A DNA stretch of 64,000 bases from Sphingomonas sp. Leaf242 (GTDB taxonomy: Bacteria > Pseudomonadota > Alphaproteobacteria > Sphingomonadales > Sphingomonadaceae), in assembly GCF_001422045.1 (NCBI RefSeq), contig NZ_LMLW01000001.1, forward strand, positions 380,972-444,971, in the 5' to 3' direction. The translations under genes were made by a program, and so were the position numbers. The notes beneath the pieces are model-generated. The model did not search any database and was not told the DNA's origin. It saw only the letters and a program-made list of their open reading frames with translations. Position 1 is the first letter of the stretch, and every line of letters begins with the position of its first letter. Positions 61,177-64,000 of the stretch are shown here, piece by piece.

Positions 61177-62145
61177 CTACAGCCACTTCGCCTGCTTGAA
61201 CTTCACGTACAGCGCGGCGCAGACGATCCCGATCACGCCCAGTACGACGAAATACCCGTATTCCGTCTTCAGCTCGGGCATGTTCTCGAAGTTCATGCCG
61301 TAGATCCCGGCGATCGCGGTTGGCACCGCGAGGATCGCGGCCCAGGCGGCGAGCTGGCGAGTGATCGCGCCGGTGCGTTGCTGTTCGAGCAGGTTGCTGA
61401 ATTCGAACACCGACGTCAGCACTTCGCGCAGGCCCTCGACCATCGTCTGGACGCGGCGGACGTGGTCGAGCACGTCGCTGAAATACGGTTTCGCCTCGGT
61501 ATCGATGCAGGGGAGGTCGAGGCGGACGATCTTGCCCGCAACCTCGCCCATCGGGCCTAGGATGCGCTGGAAGCGGATCATTTCGCGTCTCAGACCAAAG
61601 ATACGGACAATTTCGTCGCGGCCCAGGAAGGCGTCGATCGTGCGTTGTTCCATCGCCAGCACCTCGTCCTCGATGCTTTCGACGATCGGGAGATAGCCGT
61701 CGACGACGTAGTCGAGGATAGCGTGGAGGACGTAGTCGACGCCGTTGATCAGCAAGGTTGGCGCGGCTTCGAGCTGTTCGCGGAGTGCCTTGTGCGAGCG
61801 TGCCGAGCCGTGTCGGACGCTGATGATGTGGCTGTGGCCGACGAAGATCGCGGTTTCGCCGTATGCGATCTTGTCGTCTTCGAGCTGCGCGGTGCGGGCG
61901 ACGACGAAGAGCTGATCGCCATAGACGTCGACCTTGGGCAACTGGTCCGCCTTAATCGCGTCCTCCACTGCCAGCGGGTGGAGGTTATACTGGTCCTTGA
62001 GCGTCCGCATCTCGGCGTCGGTCGGGTCGCAGATGCCGATCCAGACGAACTCCGAACGATCCGCGGGGCAATCGACCTTTTCGTCGATCGAGACCGCGCG
62101 GACGCGCTTGCCATGGCGATAGAGATACGCGGCGACGACCGTCAT
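61177..62145 (-). CDS. corA: CorA-family magnesium/cobalt transporter
   Basis: A 322-residue pentameric inner-membrane channel for Mg2+. A large cytoplasmic N-terminal domain ('FVWIGICDPTDAEMRTLKDQYNLHPLAVEDAIKADQLPKVDVYGDQLFVVARTA') is followed by long helices and two C-terminal membrane segments. The selectivity motif YGMNFENMPE lies between the two, and the short tail ends basic 'KFKQAKWL'. All marks fit CorA and the length is normal. It follows metQ on the same strand by about 40 bp, but no functional link is evident. Confidence 0.95.
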   Translation of the reverse strand: MTVVAAYLYRHGKRVRAVSIDEKVDCPADRSEFVWIGICDPTDAEMRTLKDQYNLHPLAVEDAIKADQLPKVDVYGDQLFVVARTAQLEDDKIAYGETAIFVGHSHIISVRHGSARSHKALREQLEAAPTLLINGVDYVLHAILDYVVDGYLPIVESIEDEVLAMEQRTIDAFLGRDEIVRIFGLRREMIRFQRILGPMGEVAGKIVRLDLPCIDTEAKPYFSDVLDHVRRVQTMVEGLREVLTSVFEFSNLLEQQRTGAITRQLAAWAAILAVPTAIAGIYGMNFENMPELKTEYGYFVVLGVIGIVCAALYVKFKQAKWL

Positions 62146-62183
62146 GGAGCCTCAGGGATTACGCTAACGAGGCCGCGCCGGTA

Positions 62184-62978
62184 TCAGAACGCCGGCAGCA
62201 CCGCACCCCGATAATGCTGCTCGATGAAGGTCTTGGTCGCCGGGCTGCGCAGCGCGGCGATCAGCTTCACGACGCGCGGATCCTTCTCGCCGCCGGGCAG
62301 GCCGACGACGAAATTGACGTAGGGGCTGTTCTTGTCCTCGATCGCGAGCGCGTCGCGGACCGGGTTGAGCTTCGCGTCGAGCGCGTAGTTGGTGTTGATC
62401 AGCGCAAGATCGACCTCGCCGAGTGTGCGCGGCAGGGTAGCGCCCTCCAGTTCCTTGAACTGCAGGTTCTTCGGGTTGGTGGCGATGTCGTTGAGGCTCG
62501 ACAGCGGATTGGTCGGGTTCTTGAGCGTGATCAGCCCGGCCTTCTGCAACAGCAGCAGCGCGCGGCCGCCGTTGCTCGGCTCGTTCGGGATCGCGACGGT
62601 CGCGCCGTTCGGGATCTGCGCGATCGACTTCCACTTGCGCGAATAGGCGCCGAGCGGTTCGACGTGGACGCCGGCATAGGTCACGAGATGCGTGCCGCGC
62701 GAGGCGTTGAACTCGTCGAGATACGGCTTGGTCTCGAAATAGCTGACGTCGATCTGCTTCTGCTCGACCTGGAGGTTGGGCTGGACGTAGTCGTTGAAGA
62801 CGCGGATCTGGAGGTCGACGCCTTCCTTGGCGAGCGTCGGCTTGATCGACTCGAGAATCTCGGCGTGCGGAACCGCGGTCGCGGCGACGGTCAGCGTCTT
62901 GCCGTCATTGGTCTTGGTACCACCGCAGGCGGCGAGCGCGAGCAGCGAGAACGAGGCGAGCAAGGTGCGGCGGTTCAT
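62184..62978 (-). CDS. metQ: Methionine ABC transporter substrate-binding lipoprotein
   Basis: A 264-residue NlpA/MetQ-family lipoprotein. The signal has a basic start, hydrophobic run and lipobox LAAC (Cys at about 18). The binding domain begins 'LTVAATAVPHAEILESIKPTLAKEGVDLQIRVFNDYVQPNLQVEQKQIDVSYFETKPYL', matching MetQ. It captures D/L-methionine or its derivatives in the periplasm. AGGAATT lies 4 nt before ATG 62978. It follows metI by 22 bp, giving the order metN-metI-metQ. Confidence 0.95.
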   Translation of the reverse strand: MNRRTLLASFSLLALAACGGTKTNDGKTLTVAATAVPHAEILESIKPTLAKEGVDLQIRVFNDYVQPNLQVEQKQIDVSYFETKPYLDEFNASRGTHLVTYAGVHVEPLGAYSRKWKSIAQIPNGATVAIPNEPSNGGRALLLLQKAGLITLKNPTNPLSSLNDIATNPKNLQFKELEGATLPRTLGEVDLALINTNYALDAKLNPVRDALAIEDKNSPYVNFVVGLPGGEKDPRVVKLIAALRSPATKTFIEQHYRGAVLPAF

Positions 62979-63000
62979 GCGAATTCCTAGCGGCGTTAAA

Positions 63001-63663
63001 TCAGCGGCGGGTGAAGTGGCGGGCGAGCGCGTCGCCGGCATATTGGATGATCTGGACGAGTACGACCAGCAGCACGACGGTGACGACCATCACGTCGGTC
63101 TGGAAGCGTTGATAGCCGAAGCGGATCGCGAGATCGCCGAGTCCGCCCGCGCCGACCACGCCGGCCATCGCGGTGAACGAGACAAGCGCGACCGCGGTGA
63201 CGGTGGCGCCGGCGATCAGCCCGGGGAGCGCCTCGGGGATCAGCGCGCCGGTGACGATCTGACGGGTGGTGGCGCCCATCGCCTGGACCGCCTCGATCGT
63301 GGTGCGGTCGACTTCCTTGAGCGATCCCTCGACGAGGCGCGCGTAGAACGGCGCGGCACCGACAACGAGTGGCGGGATCGCGCCGGCGACGCCTAGCGAG
63401 GTGCCGACGAGCATCACGGTGAGCGGAATCATCACGATCAGCAGGATGATGAAGGGAACCGAGCGAAGGACGTTGACGATGATCCCGAGCACGGCGTTGG
63501 CGACGCGGTTCTGCGACAGGCGGCCCCGGTCGGTGAGGTAGAGCAGGACGCCGAGCGGCAGGCCGAACGCGATCGTCAAGATCAGCGATCCGCCGAGCAT
63601 GATCAGCGTGTCGAGGCACGCCTGGCCGATGTCCGACCAGTCGATGTTGGCGAAGAAGCTCAT
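63001..63663 (-). CDS. metI: Methionine ABC transporter permease
   Basis: A 220-residue permease with five to six membrane helices. The coupling EAA loop is visible as [20 protein letters not shown], which docks on MetN. Helices include '[30 protein letters not shown]' and '[20 protein letters not shown]'. The start codon overlaps the metN stop (ATGA), so the two are coupled. Length matches MetI proteins. Confidence 0.95.
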   Translation of the reverse strand: MSFFANIDWSDIGQACLDTLIMLGGSLILTIAFGLPLGVLLYLTDRGRLSQNRVANAVLGIIVNVLRSVPFIILLIVMIPLTVMLVGTSLGVAGAIPPLVVGAAPFYARLVEGSLKEVDRTTIEAVQAMGATTRQIVTGALIPEALPGLIAGATVTAVALVSFTAMAGVVGAGGLGDLAIRFGYQRFQTDVMVVTVVLLVVLVQIIQYAGDALARHFTRR

Positions 63664-64000
63664 GCTGCCAGCGCCGCCAGCATGCGCTGCGTTGCCGGGT
63701 GGGCGGCGTTGGCGAAGATGTCGGTAACGTCTCCGGTCTCGACGATACGGCCGCGTTCGAGGACGGCGACGCGGTCGCAGACGTAGCGAACGACATCCAT
63801 TTCGTGGGTGATGAGGACGATCGTCAGGCCGAGGTCTCGGTTGAGGTCGCGGAGGAGGGTGAGGACCGAGCGGGTGGTTTCGGGGTCTAGTGCGCTGGTG
63901 GCTTCGTCGCAGAGCAGGACGTCGGGATCGGTGGCGAGCGCGCGGGCGATCCCGACGCGCTGCTTCTGGCCGCCGGAGAGCTGGGCAGGATATTTGGCGG
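63660..64000 (-). CDS. metN: Methionine ABC transporter ATP-binding protein, partial (C-terminal part)
   Basis: The last ~113 residues of MetN, continuing beyond the window. Reading leftward it holds the ABC signature ([15 protein letters not shown]), Walker B ([17 protein letters not shown]), and the H-loop ([11 protein letters not shown]), then '[18 protein letters not shown]' and an end at 'MLAALAA'. Typical MetN proteins have about 100 more residues forming the NIL/ACT-like domain that binds methionine and inhibits transport. None is present, because the stop overlaps the metI start. The lack therefore appears genuine. Confidence 0.92.
   Translation of the reverse strand, partial: AKYPAQLSGGQKQRVGIARALATDPDVLLCDEATSALDPETTRSVLTLLRDLNRDLGLTIVLITHEMDVVRYVCDRVAVLERGRIVETGDVTDIFANAAHPATQRMLAALAA

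Noticed and set aside
1..64000. CRISPR arrays, insertion sequences, integrases, rRNA genes
   Set aside because: No regularly spaced repeats, transposase or integrase motifs, or rRNA sequence were seen anywhere in the window.

Overview
The window looks like a chromosomal segment of a high-GC alphaproteobacterium, most likely a Sphingomonas-type organism. The evidence is the TonB-receptor-based polysaccharide degradation, the EAL-type regulator, a DUF2171 protein with an SWFGD motif, and the GGCCGGGGCCCA-type intergenic repeat. No rRNA gene, integrase or insertion sequence was found, so the genus is an inference.

Positions 1-31.2 kb are dominated by plant-hemicellulose catabolism. After the tail of a TonB-dependent receptor come a four-gene redox operon (MDR dehydrogenase, glutaredoxin, TspO, DCC-type thiol protein), a propeller glycosidase with an SDR dehydrogenase, and proA. 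The xylan block follows. A leftward operon encodes a GH67 alpha-glucuronidase, a GH10 xylanase and an SGNH esterase fused to a polysaccharide deacetylase. It diverges from a GH3 glycosidase. Next are an M13 metallopeptidase, a GH51 arabinofuranosidase, a GH3-PA14 xylosidase, a GH27 alpha-galactosidase with an NPCBM-like domain, a FadR-type regulator, the GH43-xylB-xylA operon, a LacI regulator and a sugar:proton symporter. The glycosidases carry export signals. The expected flow is debranching and depolymerisation outside the cytoplasm, uptake by TonB receptor and symporter, then xylose to xylulose-5-phosphate by XylA and XylB. A 14-bp LacI-like operator recurs at the GH67/GH3, GH43/LacI and LacI/symporter intergenic regions, which suggests one regulon.

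Positions 31.2-40.6 kb look like ordinary chromosome: a GAF/degenerate-GGDEF/EAL protein, a PhyH-type dioxygenase, the flotillin pair yqiJ-yqiK, a DUF4173 membrane protein, and an OmpR-type response regulator with its histidine kinase. Base composition falls inside the last ~400 bp of the kinase gene.

Positions 41.1-56.4 kb are a defence island. It holds mcrBC, with what look like two PUA/EVE-like modules in McrB, and a type I restriction-modification set (hsdR, hsdS, hsdM). Upstream of hsdR and on the same strand is an 1868-residue DUF4011-helicase-Vsr-like nuclease-DUF3320 protein. A tRNA-Ala(CGC) gene lies 2 kb to the right. A 40-bp tRNA-3'-end-like fragment in the same orientation lies to the left at 33.3 kb, so the interval may be an old tRNA-targeted island.

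Positions 56.8-64 kb return to housekeeping functions: an MFS exporter, a low-complexity DUF2171 protein, an NADP-dependent oxidoreductase, a CorA transporter, and the metN-metI-metQ importer. MetN runs off the window edge and ends without the usual C-terminal NIL domain.
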